From Bradyrhizobium viridifuturi (GTDB taxonomy: Bacteria > Pseudomonadota > Alphaproteobacteria > Rhizobiales > Xanthobacteraceae), in NCBI RefSeq assembly GCF_001238275.1, contig NZ_LGTB01000001.1:62001-126000 (forward strand): 64,000 bases of DNA. The letters are read 5' to 3'. Positions within the stretch are counted from its first letter, which is position 1, and every line of letters begins with the position of its first letter. Made by a program: the position numbers and the translations under genes. This document shows positions 7,150 through 14,785 of this stretch, piece after piece. Below the pieces are notes generated by a model. It made no database searches, was not told the DNA's origin, and saw only the letters and a program-made list of their open reading frames with translations.

Positions 7150-7764
7150 TCAGCGCGAGCTGGCGGTTGAAACTGCGGGGCGGTTGTCACCGAGCGAGAC
7201 CCACACATTGGGATCGCTCTGCGATTGCCGCTTGACGAAGCGGTAGCCGGTCTCCGTCCAGGCGACGATGCTCTCGTTCTGATTGTCGAGAACGAACTCG
7301 CCCTTGTCGGTCTTCACCGTCAGCACTGCGTGGCCTTCGCCCTTCTTGTCGCGGACCACCGTGATCAACAGCGCCTCGCGCGGCCAGCCGGCGTCCATCA
7401 GCATCTTGCGCTTCAGGAGCACGTAGTCCTCGCAGTCGCCGTAACCGTCAGTCGGCAACGACCATTTCTCGATCACGCCCCAATGATCCATGTCGGTCAT
7501 CGGCTTGATGGATTCGTTCACCCACTTGTTGACCCGCACGAGGTCGCGCCAAGCGGTCTGCGACATCACGATGTCGCGCGGTTGCGTCTTGCCGCCGCGG
7601 CATTCGGCGGGACTGTCGGCACAGAACTCGACCCAGCCGATCGGCGAACGCGCGACGTCACCCAGGCTGGCGTAGACCACGTCGCCGGCCTTGGCCGACA
7701 CGCACGTCGCAAACAGGATGGCGGCAACCGCCAAACCTTTCCCCTGTCCCCTGAACCCAAACAT
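7150..7764 (-). CDS. Transglutaminase-like cysteine peptidase (BTLCP/LapG-like)
   Basis: About 204 residues from the ATG at 7764 (MFGFRGQGKGLAV), with GGGGG upstream; an ATG-like start at 7803 is less likely. A Sec signal peptide (LAVAAILFATCVSAKAG) leads into a PF06035-type domain. Catalytic residues are visible in order: Cys in GYGDCEDYVLLKRKM, His in GEGHAVLTV and Asp in FVLDNQNES. LapG, the characterised member, is a periplasmic protease that cuts a surface adhesin under c-di-GMP control. Whether this one does so is unknown; no LapD partner or adhesin is in the window. The next gene upstream on the same strand is a PilZ protein, a c-di-GMP-binding family. Confidence 0.87.
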   Translation of the reverse strand: MFGFRGQGKGLAVAAILFATCVSAKAGDVVYASLGDVARSPIGWVEFCADSPAECRGGKTQPRDIVMSQTAWRDLVRVNKWVNESIKPMTDMDHWGVIEKWSLPTDGYGDCEDYVLLKRKMLMDAGWPREALLITVVRDKKGEGHAVLTVKTDKGEFVLDNQNESIVAWTETGYRFVKRQSQSDPNVWVSLGDNRPAVSTASSR

Positions 7765-7803
7765 TGTGGCCCCCGTTCTTCTTGTTGGGACCACGTTTCG
7801 CAC

Positions 7804-8097
7804 AAAGTTTTTTCGCCGCCGCTAAGTGCGCAAAGTAGATTTGACGCGAATACTCGTAAAAGCTGCGGCGAATTCGATCTGTACTTGAATCGAATTCGCG
7901 TAAAATTTGAAACAACTGCAATTGATTCAAATTTTATGCATTAACACGGCAAACGTTGCGCCAGCGCGGTTTGTTACGCCAAACGGTGCGGCCGTTAACC
8001 GCCGATTTCACCGCGCCAAATGCGGCGAAGGCGGCCACCGGTGCACCGGAGGCCGCCTTCGCGGGCTGAAAACGGGGGTGTTGAGCGGTTTTTCGCT
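7804..8097. other. A+T-rich promoter island with two inverted repeats
   Basis: The first half, to about 7945, is markedly A+T-rich and holds a perfect 11-bp inverted repeat (GCGAATTCGAT / ATCGAATTCGC at 7868-7878 and 7889-7899, 10-base spacer) and a perfect 10-bp one (AAAATTTGAA / TTCAAATTTT at 7902-7911 and 7926-7935, 14-base spacer). They lie 100-170 bases upstream of the peptidase start at 7764. From 7950 on the DNA returns to high G+C and shows nothing clear. Confidence 0.55.
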
Positions 8098-8166
8098 TTA
8101 CCTCGCGGTAACGCTCTCTTCGAGCGTTTCCGCGGACTGCTCGTGGACGAATTCGAGCGCGAAGCC

Positions 8167-8715
8167 TTACTCGAGATTTCGCACCACGCGGGCCTGCACG
8201 CGGCCGAGCATCACGAGCGATTTCAGCGGCGGGCGGTTCTCGGCGGCAATGGCCGCGCCGGACAAGGAGAGGTCGATGATGCGGCAGGTCATCCGCGTGC
8301 CGTCTTCCTGGGTGAGCAGGGCGATCGGGTTGCGCGGCACGATACGGTCGTGACGGCGATCCTCGGGCAGATTGAGGATGTCGCGGTTGGCGAGCCAGGT
8401 GAGCTGGGCGGCGAGCTTGTCGCGCTTGCGCGCGGTGGCGCCGATCGTCATCGCAAAGCCGTTGTCGATGATGCGGGTGATACGGCCCTCGACCCGGCCG
8501 ATATGGTCGAGATAGGCGATCACGCGGTCGCCGACATTGCCGATGCCGGGCGCCAGCAGGGCGAGGCCGCCCGGGGACATGTTGATAATCTGGCAGGGAA
8601 ACTCGCGCCGGTCGGGCAGCATGTAGCGGCCGAGCAGGTGCACCTTGACGCGCTGGAAGCGACGCCGCTCCTCGGCTACGGGGACGACGTTAGTTTTCTT
8701 CTGTGCAAACGACAT
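8167..8715 (-). CDS. Double PilZ-domain protein, ending at an early in-frame TAA
   Basis: A 182-residue cytoplasmic protein from the ATG at 8715 (GTG at 8733 is also in frame). Domain 1 has the c-di-GMP motifs RRRFQR and NMSPGGLAL (about residues 16-50); domain 2 repeats them as RRHDR and DLSLSGAAI (about 120-160). The chain stops after RVQARVVRNLE. Past this TAA (8167-8169) the same frame runs 22 more codons to a TAA at 8098-8100 and encodes GFALEFVHEQSAETLEESV, which is the expected last beta-strand of a PilZ fold. The stop is therefore probably a point change or error. A near-consensus CtrA box (8773-8787) precedes the start by 58 bases. PilZ proteins relay c-di-GMP to motility or surface functions. 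Confidence 0.85.
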   Translation of the reverse strand: MSFAQKKTNVVPVAEERRRFQRVKVHLLGRYMLPDRREFPCQIINMSPGGLALLAPGIGNVGDRVIAYLDHIGRVEGRITRIIDNGFAMTIGATARKRDKLAAQLTWLANRDILNLPEDRRHDRIVPRNPIALLTQEDGTRMTCRIIDLSLSGAAIAAENRPPLKSLVMLGRVQARVVRNLE

Positions 8716-8772
8716 CACGACAAACCCGGCCACCGTCCATTCGGAGCCCCGATGACCCTAAAGCTGATAGGG

Positions 8773-8787
8773 TTAACGGGGCGTTAC
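8773..8787. promoter_or_regulatory. Near-consensus CtrA-type box
   Basis: TTAACGGGGCGTTAC keeps the TTAA-N7-TTAm layout with one mismatch in the second half (TTAC). It lies 58 bases upstream of the pilZ start. CtrA-controlled motility genes are common in alphaproteobacteria, so the position is sensible, but the match is imperfect. Confidence 0.35.
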
Positions 8788-8858
8788 GGTTGTGAGAGGG
8801 AACCCGGACACGGCGCGAGAGTGATCAGCGAAGTTCACATGCGCCGTACCCGAACACG

Positions 8859-10421
8859 TCAGGCCTTCTGGTATGCCGCGTCAGGTTCTCCGAACCATCG
8901 CGCCGCGGCTTGAGCAGTCTCCTTCAGATCCGGCTCGATGTCTGTGGCCCAGGCCACAAACCCGTCGGGACGCACCAGCACCGCGGTCAAGCCGAGCCGA
9001 TCCCTGGCGTCGCTTGCGACGTAGTTGATCCGGCCGCGCCAGCGATCGGCAAGCGCTCGCAACGGCGCGCGCGGGTCAAAGTCCAGCAGCAGGCCGCGCC
9101 CATCCCTGAGCAGTTCGCCGAGCCGCATTCCGCAAGCGAGTTCGAAGTCTGGTGCGCTGCGACCCACCAGCGGATGGCCGCCGCCAAGATCATAGCGCAG
9201 CGAAACGCCCCACGCGCGCTCGGCAAAATATGTCGCGCCGTCGGGCGTTGCGATCAGATCGCGGATGATGGCTTCGAGCGCGCGCGAACTCCGGCTCGGC
9301 CGCATCAGCGCGACCTGGGCGCGCGACCAGTTGAGAATCTGCGCGCCCAAGGGATGCCGCTCCGTCCGATAGCTGTCGAGCAGGCCGGCTGGTGCGTCGC
9401 CGCGGATCGTGGCCGCGAGCTTCCAGCCGAGGTTCATCGCATCGCCGAGCCCGAGGTTGAGCCCCTGTCCGCCCAACGGAGAATGGATATGCGCGGCGTC
9501 GCCAGCGAGCAGCACGCGTCCGTTCCGGTATGTCGTCGCCTGGCAGGCGCGGTCCGTCCAGGTGGTGGCAAGCTGGAGCGCCGTCAACGTGACGTCGGTG
9601 CCGGAGACGCGGCGAAGCACCGCCTGCACATGCTCGCATGTGATCGGCTGGGTGCGGTGGAATGCGGCGCCGTCGAACTCGACCATCGCGATGGTGCCGG
9701 GATGCGCGTATGTGTAGATGCCCGTTGGCGTGTAGTGGCGCCCCGGGGCGAGCTTGTCCGGATCGGCGATCTCGACCGCGATCGAATAACCCGTGAACTC
9801 GGGTTCGGTGCCGGCGAATTCGAATCCGGCCGCCTTGCGCACAGTGCTGCGGCCGCCGTCGCAGCCGACCAGCCAGCGTCCGTGGAAAGTCTCGCCGCCG
9901 GCGTGAATAGCGAGGGCGTCATCCGATTGCTCGAATGTCTCGACGCCCGTGCCGCGTCTGATCTCGACTCCCATCGCGCTCGCGCGCGTGGCCAGCGTGG
10001 ATTCGAGCGCCTCCATCTCGACCGCCATGCTGGTGCCGGCAGGGCTCGGCAGGCGATACGGCCATTGCGACGTGTCGATGTCGTCGTGATAGAACTGGAT
10101 GCCGGCGAAATGGCCCGCCGGGCGGCGGGGCTGTTGCATCCGATGCGCGCCGTTCGACGCGGCGCGGCCCGGATCATCTTTCGCGCGCTGCGGCGCTGCG
10201 ATGTTGTCCAACATCCCGCGCCGGTACAGGGCGTCGATGGTGGGCGCCGAAAGGCCGCGCATGCCGAACGGCAGCCGCTTCAGCGGCGAGCGCGGGTCGG
10301 CGGCCTGCTCCAGCACCAGCACCGAGAGGTTTGCGAGCCGCAACTCGCAGGCCAGCAACAGGCCGACCGGGCCGGCACCTGCGATCACGACGTCATGGGG
10401 GAGGGTGCGGTTATTGTGCAT
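8859..10421 (-). CDS. FAD-dependent aromatic-type monooxygenase
   Basis: A 520-residue flavoprotein hydroxylase of the PheA/TfdB type. The start is the ATG at 10421, preceded by AGGAG at good spacing. It shows the three FAD motifs: GAGPVGLLLACEL (Rossmann GxGxxG, about residues 14-26), GCDGGRSTVRKAAG (DG motif, about 188-201) and LLAGDAAHIHSPLGGQGLN (GD motif, about 308-326). The C-terminal 150 residues form the thioredoxin-like extension usual in phenol hydroxylase relatives. Such enzymes hydroxylate aromatic or polyketide rings using NAD(P)H and O2; the substrate cannot be read from sequence. The ribosome site is inside an inverted repeat (10422-10458). No catabolic partners flank it. Confidence 0.88.
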   Translation of the reverse strand: MHNNRTLPHDVVIAGAGPVGLLLACELRLANLSVLVLEQAADPRSPLKRLPFGMRGLSAPTIDALYRRGMLDNIAAPQRAKDDPGRAASNGAHRMQQPRRPAGHFAGIQFYHDDIDTSQWPYRLPSPAGTSMAVEMEALESTLATRASAMGVEIRRGTGVETFEQSDDALAIHAGGETFHGRWLVGCDGGRSTVRKAAGFEFAGTEPEFTGYSIAVEIADPDKLAPGRHYTPTGIYTYAHPGTIAMVEFDGAAFHRTQPITCEHVQAVLRRVSGTDVTLTALQLATTWTDRACQATTYRNGRVLLAGDAAHIHSPLGGQGLNLGLGDAMNLGWKLAATIRGDAPAGLLDSYRTERHPLGAQILNWSRAQVALMRPSRSSRALEAIIRDLIATPDGATYFAERAWGVSLRYDLGGGHPLVGRSAPDFELACGMRLGELLRDGRGLLLDFDPRAPLRALADRWRGRINYVASDARDRLGLTAVLVRPDGFVAWATDIEPDLKETAQAAARWFGEPDAAYQKA

Positions 10422-10458
10422 GAACTGCTCCTGTGTCGCTGTTCGACCGGAGCAGTTC
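10422..10458 (-). promoter_or_regulatory. Inverted repeat that covers the ribosome site
   Basis: GAACTGCTCC (10422-10431) and GGAGCAGTTC (10449-10458) are perfect 10-bp arms with a 17-base spacer, directly before the monooxygenase ATG. Read on the minus strand, the 3' arm is GGAGCAGTTC and contains the ribosome site, so an RNA hairpin would hide it. A DNA-binding repressor site is the alternative reading. Confidence 0.55.
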
Positions 10459-10692
10459 GTCGGGTTGAGAACCGCACGGACGAACACAATGGACGCCTTG
10501 ACGGCATCCGGTGTTCGTCGTGGGGATCTCACGCATTGAGCAGGAGACCAGAGCTCTCGATTGCGAAAGGATTTCGACTTCGAAAGGACTTGGGCTTACC
10601 AAACCAAGTCTGCCTTTTCCGACAGGCGACGATATAGCGGCATCGCAACAGATCCGCAACTTGCGCGGCGGATATGGAACCAACGCGGCGCG

Positions 10693-11628
10693 CTAGGTGC
10701 CGGCGACTGCACCGGCGTTATCGGGACGGTCGACGCGGCGCGCACCGGGGCGCGGTGCCAGGTTGTCCGGCGTCTTGATGTTGCGCGCGAGCCCGCCCGC
10801 CTCGAATGCCTTGATCAGCCACCAGCCGAGATCGATCTGGCCCGGCAGCAGCCCGAGCTTCGCGGAGTTGGGATAGGCATGGTGATTGTTGTGCCAGCTT
10901 TCGCCCATGCTGATCAGCCCGGCGATGCCGACATTGTAGCCCTGGGCTGCAACGCCTTCGATGATCCAGGTCTGTCCGCCCCTGCGATGCGAGTAATGAC
11001 CGATCAACCAGTGACCGGTGACGCAGACGGCGACCCGGACGCAGATGCCCCAGACCAGCCAGCTCCACGAGCCGATCGCAAGGAACAGCAGCGCCCAGGG
11101 CAATTGCTGCCACATCCAGCTTCGCTCGACGAAGGCATAGAAGCGGTCATCGGCAAGCCGGGGTTCGAGCCGGAACAGCGGCGGGTGTTTCAGCACGAGT
11201 GTGCAGTGCATTTGCCACCACGCATCGCGCCAGAAGCCGGCCGCGTGACGGGAATAGGCGTGACACGCCGCCTGGCGCTGCGCCCAGTCGCGATGATCGT
11301 GCAGCCGTACCATGCCGTAGGGGCCGGCCATTCCGACCAGGGTACCGAGATAGACACAGAGCCGCTCGAGCCACAGCGGACAGTCGAAGCTTGCATGGAT
11401 CAGGCGGCGATGCATGCCGACCGAATGCCCGAAGCACAGGGTGATTGCGCTGGTCGCGATGAACAGCGTGAATGCGCTCCACGAGAACAGTAGCGGCCCG
11501 AAGATGATCGCCACTGCGGTCATGCTGCCGAGCCACAACGACTTCGCCGGTGCCCATTGCACACGTCCATCCAGCGGGTCGGTGCGCTCGTCCGCGAAGA
11601 TTCGTTCGGAGCCGGGCTGTAGCGTCAT
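10693..11628 (-). CDS. Acyl desaturase (membrane fatty acid desaturase family)
   Basis: A 311-residue integral membrane di-iron desaturase. The histidine boxes are visible: GHSVGMHRRLIH (about residues 67-78), RLHDHRDWAQRQ (about 108-119) and SWHNNHHAYP (about 243-252). Four or so membrane segments flank them (for example SMTAVAIIFGPLLFSWSAF, PWALLFLAIGSWSWLVWGI). The middle box reads HDHRD where many delta-9 acyl-CoA desaturases have HRxHH, so the exact substrate class is uncertain. It would introduce a cis double bond into an acyl chain at the inner membrane using O2 and an electron donor that is not encoded nearby. The gene is separate from its neighbours by 155 bases or more. Confidence 0.87.
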   Translation of the reverse strand: MTLQPGSERIFADERTDPLDGRVQWAPAKSLWLGSMTAVAIIFGPLLFSWSAFTLFIATSAITLCFGHSVGMHRRLIHASFDCPLWLERLCVYLGTLVGMAGPYGMVRLHDHRDWAQRQAACHAYSRHAAGFWRDAWWQMHCTLVLKHPPLFRLEPRLADDRFYAFVERSWMWQQLPWALLFLAIGSWSWLVWGICVRVAVCVTGHWLIGHYSHRRGGQTWIIEGVAAQGYNVGIAGLISMGESWHNNHHAYPNSAKLGLLPGQIDLGWWLIKAFEAGGLARNIKTPDNLAPRPGARRVDRPDNAGAVAGT

Positions 11629-11783
11629 TCCATAACCTGAAGTTGCGTCGCAGCTTGGGATGGAGCTGCCATTACTGTCAATCCGCCGCGCCGGCCCGTC
11701 ATGTCGCAGCAGGCATTGGCAGCCCCGGCGAGTTCACCTAGCTCCAGGCAATGAGTAGGCTTCAGGGGTGGAGACGTTCAATC

Positions 11784-12746
11784 ATGCGACTGAAACTGTG
11801 GCTTGCGCTTGCGGCGGCGATCCTCACTGGCGCCGGCACGGCACGCGCCGCCGAGATGCGAGTCACCTTGCTCGGCACCGGCACGCCGACGCCGCGGCTC
11901 TCCAGCTTCAGCGCTTCGACGCTGGTGGAGGCGGGGTCCGAGAAGTTGATCTTCGATCTCGGACGCGGCTCGACGATCCGCCTGTTCCAGAAGAAGATCC
12001 CGATCGGCGCGATCACGGCGCACTTCATCACCCATCTGCATTCCGATCATGTCGTGGGTCTTCCCGACATGTGGCTGACGGGCTGGATCGGCACGCCGTT
12101 CGGCTCGCGCAAGACGCCGATGGTGATCTTCGGGCCGAAGGGCACGGTGGCGATGACCGAAAATCTCACCAAGGCGTTCTCCGAGGACATCCGGATCCGC
12201 GTCGACGACGAGGGGTATCCGCTTTCGGGTGTCGCGTTCGCGGCCAAGGACATCGAGCCGGGTCCGGTCTACGAGAAAAACGGCGTCAAGGTCACCGCGA
12301 TCGAGGTCAATCACGGCGAGAAGATCAAGCCGTCGTTCGGATACGTCGTCGAATATGACGGCAAGAAGGTGGTGCTGTCGGGCGACACCAAGCCGGACGA
12401 GCGGGTGGCGAAGGCGGCCGAGGGCGCCGACCTCCTGATCCACGAGGTCGCGGTCATCGACCCCGACCTGTTCAAGGCCTATCCGAACTATCGAGCGATC
12501 GAGAACCATCACACCTCGCCGGAAGAGGCCGGCAAGATCTTCGCAGAGGTGAAGCCGAAGCTCGCGGTCTACTCGCACATCGTGTTCGCGAGCCAGCCGC
12601 CGACCCAGGACGTGCCGGAGGATGCGCTGCTGAAGCGGACGCGCACGACCTATCAGGGACCTCTGGTGATCGGGCACGACCTGATGTCGTTCGTGATCAC
12701 GGACAAGGTCGAGAGCTTTGCGCCCGACGGCACTGCGATGAAGTGA
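11784..12746 (+). CDS. Secreted metallo-beta-lactamase-fold hydrolase
   Basis: A 320-residue exported protein from the ATG at 11784 (MRLKLWLALAAAILTGAGTARAAE is a Sec signal peptide). The mature part is an RNase Z/arylsulfatase-like MBL fold: the metal motif THLHSDHVVGLPD near residue 90, a further His (VNHGEK), Asp (LSGDTKPDE) and His (YSHIVF), as in dinuclear zinc enzymes. The opening MRVTLLGTGTPTP is characteristic of this MBL group. Export makes an RNA role unlikely; related secreted proteins act on small esters, lactones or sulfates, but the substrate is not known. An in-frame ATG at 11751 is upstream and weaker. It converges with the gene ending at 12764. Confidence 0.87.
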   Translation: MRLKLWLALAAAILTGAGTARAAEMRVTLLGTGTPTPRLSSFSASTLVEAGSEKLIFDLGRGSTIRLFQKKIPIGAITAHFITHLHSDHVVGLPDMWLTGWIGTPFGSRKTPMVIFGPKGTVAMTENLTKAFSEDIRIRVDDEGYPLSGVAFAAKDIEPGPVYEKNGVKVTAIEVNHGEKIKPSFGYVVEYDGKKVVLSGDTKPDERVAKAAEGADLLIHEVAVIDPDLFKAYPNYRAIENHHTSPEEAGKIFAEVKPKLAVYSHIVFASQPPTQDVPEDALLKRTRTTYQGPLVIGHDLMSFVITDKVESFAPDGTAMK

Positions 12747-12763
12747 CGATTTCCGCGGTGAGG

Positions 12764-13291
12764 CTATCGGGCTCCGGCGTCCTCGGCCGGCTCGACCGTC
12801 ACCGCCGGTGGTTCAACGGTCACTGCTTTCAGCACCTTGCGCTTCGCCGCGCGGATCTCGAGCTGCAAGGGCGGCTGATAGGACCCGCTCGGCGGCTCGA
12901 ACAAGAAGGCGTGGTGCCCGTCGCCCTTGTTGAGCTTGAGCAGGTCCTTGCGGAACTGATCGGCAACGACTTCGGCAACGAGCTCGCCGTTGAAATAGAT
13001 ATCGATCGTCACCCGTTTGTCGGGGTGCTGGTCGTACAACGCCCAGCCGCTGATCCTGTTCTCGTTGAACACGTCGACATGGCCGGTGATCTCGCCCGAG
13101 AGCTTCTCGATGCCGGCCTCGATCACCTCGAGGTCGCTCCGGTAGATCGATCGCGTCACGTCGAAGTTGAAATTCGCAGTGTCGACGCATTGGTCGAGTA
13201 GGCTCTGCCGGTGCTCTTTCATGCGTTGCAGCGTGTCGAGCTCGCCCAGCTTGACGTACATGCCGACGATGCCTTCGATACCAGGATTCAT
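12764..13291 (-). CDS. Protein with a glycosyltransferase-associated GWA-type domain
   Basis: A 175-residue cytoplasmic protein from the ATG at 13291 (MNPGIEGIVGMYVKLG). Residues 1-70 are helical; residues 70-135 form a small beta module, GHVDVFNENRISGWALYDQ ... VTIDIYFNGELVAEVVAD ... GDGHHAFLFEPP. I have seen this module (GxVDxxxxxxxxGWA ... GdGxHaF) attached to glycosyltransferases and other large proteins in alphaproteobacteria; here it stands alone. The tail is Val/Pro/Glu-rich (VTVEPPAVTVEPAED). The function is unknown. It shares its upstream region with the alcohol dehydrogenase at 13514, including the palindrome at 13405-13432. Confidence 0.75.
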   Translation of the reverse strand: MNPGIEGIVGMYVKLGELDTLQRMKEHRQSLLDQCVDTANFNFDVTRSIYRSDLEVIEAGIEKLSGEITGHVDVFNENRISGWALYDQHPDKRVTIDIYFNGELVAEVVADQFRKDLLKLNKGDGHHAFLFEPPSGSYQPPLQLEIRAAKRKVLKAVTVEPPAVTVEPAEDAGAR

Positions 13292-13404
13292 GGTGTCGTT
13301 CCCCGCAATGCTACAAGCCCATTCGCCCTCGGCCGCGTTCACAATTGACGCTTCCTTGCGAAAAAATACGTCCGTCAAGATCTGAAGCGCCCCGTCCCGC
13401 CAAA

Positions 13405-13442
13405 GCCTGTCATGAAAGTCTTCATGACAGGCCTTCATGACA
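13405..13442. promoter_or_regulatory. Palindromic operator-like site with a third half-site
   Basis: GCCTGTCATGAA (13405-13416) and TTCATGACAGGC (13421-13432) are perfect 12-bp arms around AGTC. TTCATGACA occurs once more at 13434-13442 as a direct repeat. It lies 72-109 bases upstream of the alcohol dehydrogenase start and 114 bases from the divergent start at 13291, the right place for a dimeric regulator. No regulator gene is adjacent. Confidence 0.6.
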
Positions 13443-13513
13443 TCCCGATCGTCCTGACCTAAGCTCGGTGCGGCCGCAGCCGGCCCAACGATACGGACAG
13501 GGAGGACGAACCG

Positions 13514-14665
13514 ATGGAGCAGATCCGCGTCTGCACGCATGACGGACCTGGAGCCAAGCCCGTAATCCGGACCGTGCCATGGCCGGATGTCGGCAAAAAG
13601 GCGGCCTTGATCAAGGTCGGCGCCTGCGGCGTTTGTGGAACCGACCTGCACATCCTGAAAGGACACTGGCCGAAGCCGCTGCCCTGGCCATTCACGCTCG
13701 GCCATGAGCTCGGCGGCGTCATCGTCGAATGCGGCCCGGAGTTCACGGAGGACTTCATGAGCAAGCCGCTCAAGGTGGGATCGAAGGTGATGATCCCGCC
13801 CTTGATGCCGTGCGGCCGCTGCTACTACTGCATCCATTATCCCGAGAGCGCCAACAAGTGCCTGACGCCGGTGTATTACGGCCGCTATCTCGGCTTCGAG
13901 AAGGCGCCGCACATGTGGGGCGGCTGGGCCGAATATGTCTATGTCGATCTCGATATGCTGCCCGGCACCAAGATCTACAAATTGCCCGACGACATGTCGC
14001 TGCGGCTCGGCGCGCTCTCCGAGCCCTTGACCTCCTGCATCCGCGCCTTCAACCGCGCCACGCGCGCCGGCGGCTTTTCCTGGGGCGACACGGTGGTGAT
14101 CCAGGGCTCCGGGCCGATCGGCATCCTCGCGGTGGCGGCCGCGCAGGAAATGGGGGCAGGGCGCGTGATCTGCGTCGGCGCGCCGGAAAATCCGCGGCTC
14201 GCGCTGGCGCGCAAGTTCGGCGCCGAGGCGACCGTCGACATCGAGCAGCTCAGGACGCCCGAGGAGCGCATCAAGGCGGTGCGCGACATCGTCGGCGGCT
14301 TCGGTGCTGATCTCGTGATGGACTGCTCCGGCCATCCGACCGCGGGACCCGAAGGCATCGAGATGCTGCGCGACGGCGGTACTTACGTCGAGATGGGCCA
14401 GTTCACCGATGCCGGCTCGATCAACACGTCGTGGCACCGCATCTGCACCAAGGACCTCAACGTGCTCGGCTCCTGGGGCTTCACCGGCAACGATTTGCCG
14501 CTCGGCGTCGACATGCTCTACCGCACCCGCCACAAATATCCCTGGCTCGACATGCAGACGATCTATCCGTTCACCGAGGACGGCGTCGCGCAGGCGGTGG
14601 CGGACGCGATGGCGATGAAGACGGTGAAGTCGACCATCGTGCCGTGGCCGGAGCTGGTGGGCTGA
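13514..14665 (+). CDS. Zinc-binding MDR-family alcohol dehydrogenase
   Basis: A 383-residue medium-chain dehydrogenase. The catalytic zinc region is GACGVCGTDLHIL with GHELGGVI; the structural zinc loop is PCGRCYYCIHYPESANKC with four cysteines (about residues 98-116). The NAD(P) fold has GSGPIGILAVAAAQ (about 198-211). Overall 383 residues is slightly longer than the usual 340-360 because of an insert around KCLTPVYYGRYLGFEKAPHMW. GGGAGGACG precedes the ATG. It should oxidise an alcohol or reduce a carbonyl with a nicotinamide cofactor; the substrate is not evident. A strong palindrome upstream (13405-13442) suggests inducible control. It is monocistronic by spacing. Confidence 0.9.
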   Translation: MEQIRVCTHDGPGAKPVIRTVPWPDVGKKAALIKVGACGVCGTDLHILKGHWPKPLPWPFTLGHELGGVIVECGPEFTEDFMSKPLKVGSKVMIPPLMPCGRCYYCIHYPESANKCLTPVYYGRYLGFEKAPHMWGGWAEYVYVDLDMLPGTKIYKLPDDMSLRLGALSEPLTSCIRAFNRATRAGGFSWGDTVVIQGSGPIGILAVAAAQEMGAGRVICVGAPENPRLALARKFGAEATVDIEQLRTPEERIKAVRDIVGGFGADLVMDCSGHPTAGPEGIEMLRDGGTYVEMGQFTDAGSINTSWHRICTKDLNVLGSWGFTGNDLPLGVDMLYRTRHKYPWLDMQTIYPFTEDGVAQAVADAMAMKTVKSTIVPWPELVG

Positions 14666-14785
14666 GGCAGGCAAGAGGGGCGCTGCAAATCCTGTTGCAG
14701 TGCTTCCAAGGAATGGCGGCCCGGTGCCGCCGATCATGCTCCGATATCGCTCGCAGGGGCCGCGGCCCGGCGCTAACATCCGTGC

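Noticed and set aside
8910..10637. A 575-residue plus-strand frame
   Set aside because: It is antisense to the FAD monooxygenase, which has three flavin motifs on the other strand.
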